Below, piece by piece: positions 37,151-48,214 of a stretch of DNA of 64,000 nucleotides (position 1 is the first letter of the stretch; each line of letters opens with the position of its first letter). The DNA is from Pholiota molesta. Taxonomy: Eukaryota; Basidiomycota; Agaricomycetes; Agaricales; Strophariaceae. The translations under genes and the position numbers were made by a program. Under the pieces are notes generated by a model. It was not told the DNA's origin. It did not search any database and saw only the letters and a list, made by a program, of their open reading frames with translations. The stretch lies in the NCBI GenBank assembly GCA_014925825.1, contig JACGCK010000004.1:1-64000 (forward strand), read 5' to 3'.

Positions 37151-37371
37151 TGGGGGTGGGGTTTGATTGTGGTGGTTGCAGAAAGAAACCCAGCGACGTC
37201 TGATGGCTGAGTATAAAGCGGCGCAAATTCGAATCGGCTTCTCGCGTGCCGAATTAATCATGTGACGGAATCCGAAAGAGTTGATAATTGCAACTCCGAT
37301 CGAATATGAGTGATGGCCGAGATCGCCGAGCGTACTAGATAAATTAACTAAAGTATCTAGGCTTTCAAATG

Positions 37372-37467
37372 GCCTTGTAGTGTAGTGGTTTATTGCGCTT
37401 TCTAACATGTGACCCCTAGGTTGCTGGTTCAATCCCTGCCAATGGCATTTTGGTCCGCTTTTTTTTT
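37372..37467 (+). other. tRNA-like segment followed by a T run
   Basis: An A-box-like TAGTGTAGTGGTT and a B-box-like TGGTTCAATCCC are about 50 nt apart. The D-stem can pair with wobble and four of five T-stem pairs form, but the anticodon stem does not. TTTT and then a nine-T run follow, as a Pol III terminator would. It may be a decayed tRNA or a SINE-like copy within KDZ-B. Confidence 0.35.
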
Positions 37468-37483
37468 GTACTTATATAATAAA

Positions 37484-37978
37484 GAGAACTGACCACTGGT
37501 CTGGGTGCTTAACCACTGGTTGACCACTGGTTGACCGCTGGTTTGGGCGCTTAACCACTGGTTGACCACTGGTTGACCGCTGGTTTGGGCACTTAACCAC
37601 TGGTTGACCATTGGTTGACCACTGGTTTGGGTGCTTAACCACTGGTTGACCACTGGTTGACCACTGGTTTGGGCGCTTAACCACTGGTTGACCACTGGTT
37701 GACCACTGGTTTGGGCGCTTAACCACTGGTTGACCACTGGTTGACCACTGGTTTAGGCACCTAACCACTGGTGACTGCTGGTTATAGTACTTGACCAGTG
37801 GTGACCAGTGGTTGACCAGTGGTTATTCAGACCCATAGTAACCACTGGTCAACCACTGGTTTCAACTAGTGTTATTCAGTAGTCTAATCATGTCTATTAT
37901 ATTTGGCATTTATAACCAAACCAGTGGTTGACCAGTGGTAACCAGTGGTAACCAGTGGTAACCAGTGGTTAAATGCGG
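37484..37978 (-). repeat. Right subterminal array of KDZ-B (42-bp units)
   Basis: The first part is about six 42-bp units, each with three ACCACTGGT-type words plus TTTGGGCGCTTA. The last part (37,780-37,978) has ACCAGTGGT words in the opposite sense. It uses the same 9-bp core as the left array, arranged as an overall inverted pair around the genes. Confidence 0.95.
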
Positions 37979-38496
37979 TGGAGTGATAAGACCTCCGACT
38001 TCAAAATTTATTGATCCATTATTATAGACTGGTCTTCCATTGGCTCTTTATCCCTTTGATCCAGACAGAGCTAGATGCCTATGTGGAAAGAATTAACAAT
38101 ACCAAAAAACGAGCTAACCGGAACAAAGTATTGCCCCATGGTGTCCCAAATGATATTGCCAATTCTCCTGAAACATATTGCCGTTTGGATTTTAAGGTAA
38201 GAATTAATGCATCCAAATTTATATACTTCTAATATCCATTTCCATCAGGTTCAAGTCGATCCAGAGGCCATCAAATATGTCCGCAAGAAGTTTGTGCCTC
38301 CTAGTGATCCTGTCTTCAAGCTAGTTCTGCCACTTTTTGCCCAGTATGCAGCACAAATATACACTGAAATAGGTAGTCCTGCGCTTGATGCTGGGAATAT
38401 CTGGCAGGTTTACCGAGACATCATTGAACAACTTCAAGATATTACCACACATCAAGCCAATGGGAATGAGGATTACATTGATATTGTAGATCAATG

Positions 38497-40359
38497 TAGT
38501 GTTCGAAGGTCCGGTGACAAGACCGGAAAAAGACCGCAAAAAAACCGGACCACAACCACACTGGACCAAAAATAGAATGGACCAATCAAGACTGCAACCG
38601 TGGTCCGGTCCATGGTCTTTCCTAATTTTCTAAATCAAAAGACCAATAAAAACCGGTTAGGACAGGTCTTTCACCGAGATTTTTTGTAGCACGGTAGAGC
38701 GTTAAAAACCATTTTCAACGATGCCAAAAACATAAATTTAGCGTAAAATTTGACAAAGATATTAATAGTTTACGATTAAATCATTATTTTGAGCACTTAA
38801 AAATGTGTTTGCCCACACTTCAATTGTTAGGCATTCGTACCTTTTGCAAACTTGCGCATCAGTAGATGACATGTATATCTACAAAATGTATTTTAAATTT
38901 TATTAATTGAACAAGATCTGACTATGTTATAATAAAATCAATATTCTCTACTTGACTTCACTATTAACAAGATGCTTTTGCCAACGGTTCATTCGTTAAA
39001 TAAGCTAGCCTTTCATAAGCCAAAGTCAAGGTATAAAATAAGAATACCTATTTAACAAGCCTCTATACATAATATTTGGGTAAGAACTCATTGAGATATG
39101 GGCAAATGCGCTCAAGCAGTTTAATTTCTACTATTAAAATAGTTTCTATAGGTAAAATCAATTTGAAGTCAGCCCACAGACCGGTCTACAACCAGTCCTC
39201 AACCAGTCTTTAATAGGACTGGTTGAGGACCGGTTTTTTGCAGTTGCTAGTGCTTGGAAGTCCGGTCTCAAGACTGGAAAAAGACCGAGACTGGAAAAAG
39301 ACCGAGACTGGACCGGACCTGAACCGGAAAAGACCGGAAAATTGATGGACCGGAAAAGACCGAGACCGCGGTCCGGTCCACGGTCCAACAGGTTTGAAAA
39401 AATAGATGGACCGATCAAAAACCGGTCTGGACCGGTCTCAACTGGTCTTTAGCTGTGAAAATTTGTGGGCCGATAAAACGTTAAAATTCCTTTCGAACGA
39501 TGCCGAAATCATATTTTTAGCATAAGAATTGACAGAGTTATTAATAGTTTCATTTTAAGTAATTACTTTGAGTGCTTAAAAACGCTTTTACCCGCAGTTC
39601 AAACGTTAAGTGCGCGTACTTCTCGCAAACTTGCACATAAATTGAAGACATAAAGATCTACAAGATGCAATTTAGACCTTAATATTTGAAAAATATTTGA
39701 TTGAGCTATAGTAATATTTATGCTTTCTACTCTTTCTGACTACTTTAAAGACACTTTTGCCTATTCTTCGTTTAATATATACATCGCCCTTTCGCAAACT
39801 GGGGTACAACTAGATATTAAAATTACCTCTCTAACAAGCATACAGCCATAATATGCGGTTGAGAATTGACCGAGATATCACAAAATGCACTCAACCACTG
39901 CATTTGCTGGTATTTTAATTGTTTCTCAGTCAATTCTCCACCGATTTTTATATTCTTTGAAGTACTATGTACTACATACAGTATCCTACCTAATTATTAC
40001 CAGTCTGGACCGGTCTCTGACCGGTTGAGACCGGTTTGGACCGTAACCGGTCTTAACCGGTCTTTGGACCGCTCAAGACCGCAGTGGACTGGTCTTATGC
40101 GGTCCGGTCCGGTTTTTTGAGCATTTTAAAAATAGATGGACCGGTCTCGGTCTCGGTCCAAGCCCCTGGAGAATAAAAGACTGGACTGGACCGGACTTTC
40201 AAGCACTAGCAGTTGCTCAACTGCAGAAGACCGATGTAGACCGGTTTACGTTGGTCTTGTGCATTTTTTGCAGTCTTTAAACCGCAGTTAACCAGTTGCA
40301 GTCTCGGTCCATGGCACTTAGGGCCAAAAGACCGGACCGGACCGGACCTTTGAACACTA
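38497..40359 (+). mobile_element. hAT MITE family 1 (TSD GATCAATG) with a family 2 MITE inside
   Basis: The outer ends are TAGTGTTCGAAGGTCCGG and CCGGACCTTTGAACACTA, flanked by GATCAATG on both sides (38,489-38,496 and 40,360-40,367). The total is 1,863 bp. Removing the inner element and one TSD copy leaves about 894 bp, close to the 906-bp sister at 41,394-42,299. It interrupts the acidic C-terminal part of the integrase-type gene. Confidence 0.92.
39248..40208 (+). mobile_element. hAT MITE family 2 nested in family 1 (TSD GCAGTTGC)
   Basis: The ends are TAGTGCTTGGAAGTCCGG and CCGGACTTTCAAGCACTA. GCAGTTGC occurs at 39,240-39,247 and 40,209-40,216. The length is 961 bp, with no coding sequence. 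It proves that family 2 was moving after this family 1 copy had landed. Confidence 0.92.
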
Positions 40360-40702
40360 GATCAATGGCAAGTATCTGAATTCCTCGAGGATCAGGATGC
40401 AGAGCCAGAGGTCCCTTATCCTCTGATTGAAGGTAGAGATCTCTTCAGAGGATTTGATAGTCCTCGTGAAGATGGCTCAATCTATCTTGGTGGAGTCAAT
40501 GAGGGACATGGACTTGGTGTGTAAACTTCCCTTCAAATTGGCTGTATTTTCTAATGCAACTTGATTAGATGCAGAATTGGAAAAGAGATTGGATGACATG
40601 GATGACAATGATGATGAATTTGAACCCAGTGAGCTACAAGGGGGTCTTGTCTTCTCAGAGGATGAAGATGAAGCTGGTTCAGATGAAGGAGATGATTGGT
40701 AG

Positions 40703-41393
40703 ATTGAATTAGTATTCAAAAATTTTCACCAGTTATAGCATACAACCAATTCTAAGACCTGACTGTGAACATAATCCCAGAGGCTTAGACCATGGCAGCA
40801 TTGGATCACAGGGCAGGGATGGCTGCCCAGCCCATCTTGTGCATCTTCACACCGCAAATGCTGCATTATGTACAGCACCTTTGTATGCAAAGACGGTAGA
40901 GATGCGGCAAACCCAATGTCCTGCTCAGAGGGGACATACTACATGCATGGTGACAGTGGACAACCGTCACTACGCATGTGGCGACAGTGGGCCATATTGT
41001 CATCTTTGCCAATGATGTCAATGCCGAGTTCTACGAGAAACATGTCAGGGAGATGCCACATGTGAGGAAAGATGAGGTGCCACATATGGTTCAGATGGGT
41101 CGCTTTTGTGCCTGCACTACTGCCCTCGTGTCATTGATAACTGCGCCGTGGTTGCTTTCCTGTGACGTCCTTGAAGAAAATCTGTGGCAGTGTATCAGCA
41201 ACGAATGGCACCAGCTTATAGGGCACAAGTGACACACCTTTTCGCTTCCCTCCCAGACTTCTGCATGCTGCAACCTAGCATCAAAGAGGCCGTTCTGCGC
41301 TCCTAGGGAGAGTTGCAAGTGCCTCTGTTGCCTGATCTTCATATGCGCAGAGGTGAGAGTGATGTGCTTGAGTGTTTATGTGTCACACAGCAG
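40703..41393. other. No recognisable gene
   Basis: Short frames on both strands (for example 40,978-41,232 on the plus strand and 41,091-41,342 on the minus strand) lack any familiar motif. CACAGCAG at 41,386-41,393 is the left target duplication of the next MITE. Confidence 0.4.
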
Positions 41394-42299
41394 TAGTGTT
41401 CGAAGGTCCGGATACAAGACCGGAAAAAGACCGGAAAAAAACCGGACCACAACCGCACTGGACCGAAAATAGAATGGACCGATCAAGACCGCAACCGCGG
41501 TCCGGTCCACGGTCTTGCCTAATTTTCCAAATCAAAAAGACCGATAAAAACCGGTTAGGACCGGTTAGGACCGGTCTTTCACCAAGATTTTTTGTAGCAT
41601 GGTAGAGCGTTAAAAACTCTTTCGAACAATGCCAAAACCATATTTTTAGGATGAAATTTGATGAAGATATTAATAGTTTACGATTAAATCGTTATTTTGA
41701 GCGCTTAAAAACGCGTTTGCCCGCATTTCAATCATTAAGCATCTGTACCTTTCACAAACTTGCGCATAAATACATGAAATGTATATCTACAAAATGTATT
41801 TTGAATTTTATGAATTGAACAAGATCTGACTAGTCTATAATAAAATCAATATTTTCTACTTGACTTCACTATTAACAAGACGCTTTTGCCAATGGTTCAT
41901 TCGTTAAATAAGCTAGCCTTTCGTAAACCGGGGTCAAGGTACAAATTTTAATTACCTATCTAACAAGCCCTTATACATAATATTTGGCCATGAACTCATT
42001 GAGATATGGGCAAATGCGCACAAGCAGTCCAATTTCTACTATTAAAATAGTTTCTACAGGTAAAATCAATTTTAAGTCGGCCCACAGACCGGTCTACAAC
42101 CAGTCCTCAACCAGTCTTTGATAGGACTGGTTGAGGACCGGTTTTTTGCGGTTGCTCAACTGCACAAGACCGACGTAGACCGGTTTATGTCGGTCTTGTG
42201 CGGTTTTTTGCAGTCTTTAAACCGCGGTTAACCGGTTGCGGTCTCGGTCCATGGCACTTAGGGCCAAAAGACCGGACCGGACCGGACCTTCGAACACTA
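41394..42299 (+). mobile_element. hAT MITE family 1, complete (TSD CACAGCAG)
   Basis: The ends are TAGTGTTCGAAGGTCCGG and CCGGACCTTCGAACACTA, which are perfectly complementary. CACAGCAG stands on both sides (41,386-41,393 and 42,300-42,307). The 906-bp element is full of GACCGG/CCGGTC words near the ends. It is the best preserved copy of its family here. From 42,308 to 42,640 nothing is recognised. Confidence 0.95.
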
Positions 42300-44290
42300 C
42301 ACAGCAGATAGAGGTGGAACACAGGGGAAAAGGGCACTCATTGTAAATTGTTGCCAGTTGTATGCTGTATGCTGCATGCAGCTGTGAAGGGATTGATGCC
42401 GACGTCTATGGCTGCGGAAGCTCGTCATTTGCTCACCCAGCATAGCACATGCCGCAAGCAAGCAGGCAGTTGGTGCAGCTCAATTCATTGTCAAAAGCTA
42501 GCCATTATCTGTATCTGAATGATATCTGAACATGTCAACACATATATTTTGAGGTGTTAAGGGTCTTTGCTTGCCTAGGACCTTCGGCAACTGCAGCCGA
42601 ACATGTTTGTCTACAGCTTCACAAGTGTGGTGCTCTTGGTTTCTATAGCAAAGATTCTACCATCAGCGGCACTTCCCTCCCACCCAACAAGAAGATAGGA
42701 GAATCACATATCAAATGTACACGCAGCAAGAACATTTGTTGAAAGTCAACCCTTTTGGTCCTGATAGGTGGCTGTATTTTCATTAGGAACAAATGTGTCA
42801 ATGTGTGTACCATCAAGAGCTCCATGACAGAATTTGAAGAATGGCCAGAGCTTGGGATTCTCATGAATTTCAGGAGGTGTCTGGTTATTTGGGGGAAGCT
42901 TGATATAGCAGTTGTAAAATGTCAAGGAAATAATTCCACCCAAAATATGATGGAAAGCTCTATGAAATAAATCTCATTAATATTCTAAACAGAGGGCAGA
43001 GGGCTTCAAAAATACTTTGATATTGTATCACCACTTCTCTGGAATCTTTTTTGCATATCATGATTGCTGCCCCCAACTCGAGCAATATGGAGAAATATTC
43101 CCAATTGTTCAGTGGCTGTAATATGGCAAGTAGATCATAATCCAACATACTTGGATAATTGTGACAAAAGTTTCTTGAAGACATGCTTTGACATCCCAAG
43201 CATATTGTGAAAGCAGACATCATGGCCATCAAGAAGCTCTTGAATCCACTGGAAACCTGAGAGAATCAAGGTGTGTTGTGGTGTTTAGTGATCGGCACGG
43301 GTAACCCGCGGGTGCCAAAAGTGCTACCCGCACCCTTACCCACGAAAAACCGTGCCCGTATGCACGGGTACGGTTTTTTGCGGGTAAGGGTGGAGGGTTT
43401 GGGGGGTACGGCGGGTCAGCCAGTGATCGCGGGTTTACCCGTCGGCGTGACGGGCCGGCCCATCAATCCGCGTCTCACGGTTCAGCTTTTTCTCCAATCA
43501 CTGTTTCTACTGGCTCATGCCATCCTCTCCAGCCCGCCATCGTTCTGCGCAGTGCCCTCACCCATCCGATCTCGTCGCTGACGCGCGTCGACATGCTGGA
43601 CGACTTACCCGACCAAGGCGAGCAATGCCATGACGGCGCCACGATGCAATGGTGCAAAGACGGAACAGCACAACGATGCGACGACGCGACGGCAGCGCAA
43701 AGACGCAATGACACAACGATGGCACAATGATGCGACGATGCAACCCCGCCACGTCGCTGGCCTTGCTCATGCGCCACGACGACGGACGAAGGGGTGTAGG
43801 ACATGGAAGGGGAGACCCGGGAGCGGGAGACCCACCAGGTATGCCCCCTACGCCCTTCATCCTCGCTCACCACTGACACCCATTCCCTCCCCACAGCTTC
43901 CGGGATTCCCGCCCCCGCTCCGCAGCTGATCCGTGCGTGCTGCCACGTCACCACGATGAGGCGGCGACGGGCGTGCGTGCACGCCGCCTCCACAACACAG
44001 GCGACGGGCAATGTGGATGAAAACGCGACGCGCATGGATGACAGGCGAGACGGCTGGCGAGACGATGCGGACGACGGGCGATGTGGTCGACGGGCGATGC
44101 GGACGACGGCGGACGGCGAGGACAACGCAATGCAGCCAGTGGGCGACACGGCTGACAGGCGACATGGACGACGACGCGACGCGCACGGACGACAGGCGTT
44201 GGGGTCGATGAGGCGGATGACAGCGCCATGTGGACGATGTGGATGACGTGCGACGAGGACGCGAGGATATGGCACCCTCGCCAGCCATAG

Positions 44291-44805
44291 ACGCTATTTT
44301 CTTATATCAATCTGGGTAGTTACCCATTGGCCTTCATTGATCACCACCGGTAGTTATCCAGAGGGTGTTTAGAGGCACGCGATTGGCTCGGACTGTAGGG
44401 GGAGGCGGGAGGGGCTGTAGGTCACATGTGGGTGAGCGGGTGATGTCGTTTAGTGTCGAGGATGCCGTGGGGGGTGGCGGGGTGGGTGCGGATGGGTAGG
44501 GCGCTGTGGATGGGGCGGGGGCAGGGCGCGCGCTTGGGGCTGCAGCCTAACACACGTAAACAACGCAGGATTTGATGCTCGGGGGCCGCGCTCGCTGTAG
44601 GGCGGCGTCGGGGGCGTTTTGGGGCGGGAAAAAAAGGCGGTGTGTATATAAATAATATACGGACCTGATGCAACTGTTTCCGCGCGTCGGGGAGGGCGGG
44701 AAGGGGTGGATTCGGCGGTGGGCTTATGGATGACGATTTTCTAAATTTAGCACACAGTGCTTTATCTTGCAGCGCTTACAGTATCTAATTTTAGACCTAT
44801 TCTAC
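44291..44805 (+). repeat. Long inverted repeat, left
   Basis: This is the left partner of 48,215-48,724. It contains TATATAAATAATATACGG and a GGGCGGGAAAAAAAGGCGG box. Confidence 0.8.
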
Positions 44806-46087
44806 ATACTGGCCACGCGTTTATTCCGCGCCTCATTTCCTTCATTGAATCAATACATATCAAATAAATATGTTATTCTATCATACTATTTACAAGTACA
44901 TGAAATGTACTACTAGAAAAGGATGGGATGGCGGGCAATACTTACGTGGAGAACGGGCACGAATGCCCGCCCTTTCTCCCTCATTCCATCCCGCTGGCGC
45001 CGCCATTCGCGCCTCCTCTCGCTCACCCGCCGTTCGCCGTTCGCCGCCTTCCGCCTCGCATTTACCACGCGACCGCTCGTTAGTCGTCCGTTTCGCGTGG
45101 GCTGCACCCGTGCCACTTGCACATCCCTCGTTCGTTTGGCCGTCCCGTGTTTTTGCTCGTACCGACGGCAGGGGCGAGGGTGTGGACGGAGGGCGGGCAG
45201 GGATGCGCCCACGCGAGGGGTCCCGTTGAGTGGCCCCCTGACCGCCTCACTCCTGCTGGCATGCGGTCGTGCGTCCGGTCGTACGTTCGGTCGCTCGCCC
45301 CTACCCACCCCCTGCGCCGTCCTGCTGGCATGCGTCTGGTCGCCTCGGCAACCCCGCCCTCCACGCCATCTTGCTGGCCTCCGTCGGTGCGTCCGGTCGT
45401 TTATTCGGTTCGTTCGGTCGACGTCCGTTCGAGGGAAGGGCGCATGGTGGGGGTGGCAACGGATAGCAGGTAGGGGCCGACGATGGGGGACGGGCAGCTG
45501 GAAGGGGAGGAGCGCGCGGCGGTGGGTGGTGGAAGGAGGAGGTAGTGGTGGTGGTTAGGAGGTGGAAGGGGTGGTCGAGGGGTGGCGGCCAGCGCAAGAG
45601 CGGGGGCGAAACTCACCCCTACCTGCTTGCCCTGCGCGCCTGCACCCACTCTCCCTCGTTCGCACCCGCTGCCTCTCACGTCCACCCATTCGCCCCCTAG
45701 TCCTCACTCGCTGACCAATGTCCTCCTCGCTGGCGCCGTTCTCGCTCGCTGGTGCCATCCTCGCTCGCCGGCCGCCCTGCTTGCTGGTCGTCCGGTCGTC
45801 CATCCGTCGGTATGTGCAGCCATGGGGGAAGTGGGGGCGTCGTCGAGCTACAGTGCCGGCCCACATCCCTCGTTGGAGGGGAGGGGCACACGGCGGGCGG
45901 CGTCGTCGTCGTCGGAGAGCCAGGGGCCGGCCCACATCCCTCGTTGAAGGGGAGGGGCACGCAGCGGCGGGTGGCGCTTCAGAGGGTGGGTAGCGGTGGA
46001 GGTGGGTGGGTAGTGGATAGTGGGCAGGTGGAAGCGGCGGCGCTGAACGATGCGTGGGGGCGGCAATCGCGAAGAGGGTGGTAGTGG

Positions 46088-46249
46088 ATGGATGAGCGAT
46101 ATATCAACCAAATGTTGGTTGATTCCGAATTGAAGCGGAGTTCAAAAGCAGCGGCATTATATGCCGGTGCTTTCACCATCGTCGAGGACGTCGTTTACGA
46201 CATCCGTAGCTCTTTCTATGGCTTGTTTAACATGTATATTAGTAGCTAG
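46088..46249 (+). CDS. Small ORF (53 aa) in the GC-rich element
   Basis: ATG at 46,088 starts MDERYINQMLVDSELKRSSK. The frame continues through AAALYAGAFTIVEDVVYDIR to a stop at 46,247-46,249. Its balanced composition is unlike the repeat-driven frames around it. A possible further exon-like stretch, LQFDVIRDAVDDDQQVRTRW, lies at about 46,680-46,740. No family is recognised. It could be the only real coding relic of this element, or part of a captured gene. Confidence 0.35.
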   Translation: MDERYINQMLVDSELKRSSKAAALYAGAFTIVEDVVYDIRSSFYGLFNMYISS

Positions 46250-47279
46250 TAAGTAATACTACCTCATGTAAAAATTGGGCGGAAAACATTGCCTTAGTGT
46301 ATCATTTTTAGCTATCTTTACACAGGCATGGTGATCAAATGGTGATCTTCGGATTCACACTGAAGTGCTTGCAATAAAGATTGATTTTTTATAAGAAATC
46401 TACATTAGAAACATAGCTCAAAATTGTGTGATTTATTGCTCAGCTGTATTCAGAACAGTTCCCAGTAGTTTTTCTGGCCAAAAAAAATTTTTAGGAACTC
46501 ATACACGGAATCTACGAAAGATTGCTCGAATATGTGTTGGAATTCTAAATCTCATCTTGTCTCGAACTCAACCATGTAAGTATCGATTCATTTAGGAGCT
46601 ATTTCATAGACCGGAGATACTTAGAATATCATTTATTTGACCCTTTATGACTTCCAGGTAGTTACTTTATTCATACATTGCAATTTGACGTCATCCGAGA
46701 CGCCGTGGACGACGACCAGCAAGTTCGAACACGCTGGGCCGGTTGTCCGAGCCAATCGGATTCGTCACGGAAATCCCCGGGAACCGCGATCATCCATGAA
46801 CATGGTTGATCTTGCTCATGTACTACCACCACAACCCCTCGCCACTAGCCTCCTCGGCGCCTCCCTCCTTCCTCCTCCCGCTCCTCTCGCTGTCTGCTCG
46901 CCACGCCGCGACCTAGCCGTGTGCCCCTCCCCTCCAACGAGGGATGTGGGCCGGCTGTGGCTTCTGATACCACGGGCGTAAATCACCGCCCCTCCCCCTT
47001 CGCGCTGCCGCCCTCGTCTCGCTGTGAGCCCCTCCCTCCAATGAGGGCTGTGGGCCGGCGCTCGCACTTCGATACTACGGATGCATTACGACCCCACCGT
47101 CCACTGCAGCGGCGAGCCCTCCCCTCCAATGAGGGATGTGGCCCGGCCCTCGAAGGTCGATGACAACGCGACCAGGCCCCGCAAGGGCTCGTCGCCGCCC
47201 ACTGTTGTGCTATCCCCCTTGTGCCTGTAGACCACGACGGACGGCGCATCCGACGAACATGACGGATGACAACCACGCA

Positions 47280-47960
47280 ACGGATGGCGAGCACGACCGG
47301 TGGAGAGCACGACGGCTGGCGAGCAGGACGAACGGCTGGCGAGCAGCACAGACGGCGAGCAGGACGGTCGAACTGCTCGCGAGCAGGATTAGCGAGCACC
47401 ACGGACGGCCAGTGAGCAGGAAACGCGGCCAGCGAGCACAAACCGCGGCCAGCGAGCACAAACCGCGGCCAGCGAGCAGGAAACGCAGCCAGCGAGCACC
47501 ACGGACGGCCAGCGAGCACGAACGGTCGCCAGCCAGCACAGCGGATGGCCAGCGAGCACGAAATGCGGCCAGCGAGCACCGTGGACGGCGGATGGGGCCA
47601 TACGTCGAACAAAGGCGTGAGGGTGTGGGTCCGGGTGGCGAGCAGGAGGGGGCGCGGGTGGAGGTGAGAGCCAGCGGGTGCAAACGACGGACAGCGAGTG
47701 CGAACGAGGGGCTAGCAACACGACGACGAGCTGGCGAGCCAGGACGACAGCCAGCAACGCCGAGGGCGAGCTAGGACCGTGGCCAGCAATGCGAACAGCC
47801 AGCGACGACGACGGCCAGCCAGCGAAGACAGACAGCAGCCAGCGAGTTCGACGGATGGCCAGCGAGCAGACGCAAAACACGGCCAGTGAGCGCGACGGAC
47901 GGCCAGCGAGCACGAAAGAGGGCCAGGACGGCCGGCCACCGAGGACGGACAACAACCAGC
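47280..47960 (+). repeat. GC-rich tandem words (CGGCCAGCGAGCAC)
   Basis: Short units such as CGGCCAGCGAGCACGAA and CGGCCAGCGAGCAGGAAAC recur dozens of times with changes. Elsewhere in the element CCTCGTTGGAGGGGAGGGGC (45,870 and 45,940) recurs in inverted form (46,925, 47,035, 47,120). Confidence 0.7.
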
Positions 47961-48214
47961 GAGGACGACAACCAGCGACCTACGGCGACCATGACAGGCC
48001 GGATGGCGATGGACGGTGGGGGCAACGGACGGCGAGGGTGGCAGCAACGGGCGGGGAGCAGCGAGGACGAGCATTTGCTCGTCCTCTCTCTGCTCTTCTC
48101 TCTTTTTGGTCTTATATTTACTTTATTCAATGTACTAGTATAATATGCTAATGAAATAAATTACATATATTCAATAACATTGAGAGAAAACGAGGAAAAG
48201 CAACGGAAAACGCG

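Larger units (their letters stand above)
29561..37995 (-). mobile_element. KDZ-type transposon copy B, two genes, TSD CGACTTCA
   Basis: This is an 8,435-bp unit flanked by CGACTTCA at 29,553-29,560 and 37,996-38,003; one more base outside also matches. The ends align without gaps: CAGTACTTTACCCTCCACC on the left against GAGGTCTTATCACTCCACC in reverse complement on the right, 13 of 19 identical, both then running into TTTAACCA. Inside lie a left array of ACCASTGGT words, the transposase gene, the accessory gene on the same strand, a CpG-rich block, a tRNA-like segment and a right array. The unit sits inside the integrase-type gene. The family assignment rests on the transposase. The terminal structure and accessory gene are direct observations. 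Confidence 0.85.
28744..40702 (+). pseudogene. Integrase core domain-type gene, split by KDZ-B and a nested MITE pair
   Basis: The N-terminal part at 28,744-29,517 reads IALIEPHVRRLWKMCKND, DTEKYGLG, QNMGLERAR, ETIHEAVQGLRQLFPLAG, LLFHEREMCVSR and VVKYFHVYEPELVWERKARQ. The C-terminal part reads FHWLFIPLIQTELDAYVERI and RNKVLPHGVPNDI (38,040-38,200). After a GTAAGA...TCAG intron come VDPEAIKYVRKKFVPPSD and IYTEIGSPALDAGNIWQVY (to 38,496), then, beyond the MITE pair, GSIYLGGVNEGHGLG and an acidic tail ending at 40,702. The block order matches integrase-core proteins that are multicopy in mushrooms. The catalytic Asp/Glu core between the two halves is absent, stops are present in the first half, and KDZ-B lies in what looks like an intron, so the gene is dead. 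Confidence 0.65.

Noticed and set aside
35614..37203. Long overlapping ORFs on both strands (up to about 296 codons)
   Set aside because: Arg/Pro/Thr- or Trp/Gly/Val-rich low-complexity frames in every phase of a CpG-rich tandem block; no domain and no splice logic.
37372..37450. Functional tRNA gene
   Set aside because: A- and B-box words are present but the anticodon stem does not pair; kept only as a tRNA-like relic.
37500..37760. Regular 42-bp repeats resembling a CRISPR array
   Set aside because: The units are contiguous without unique spacers, the context is eukaryotic and transposon-terminal, and no cas genes exist.
43475..48151. Many 80-266-codon frames in the GC-rich element
   Set aside because: Composition lowers stop frequency in all frames and the frames follow tandem words; only the 53-codon frame at 46,088 has ordinary composition.
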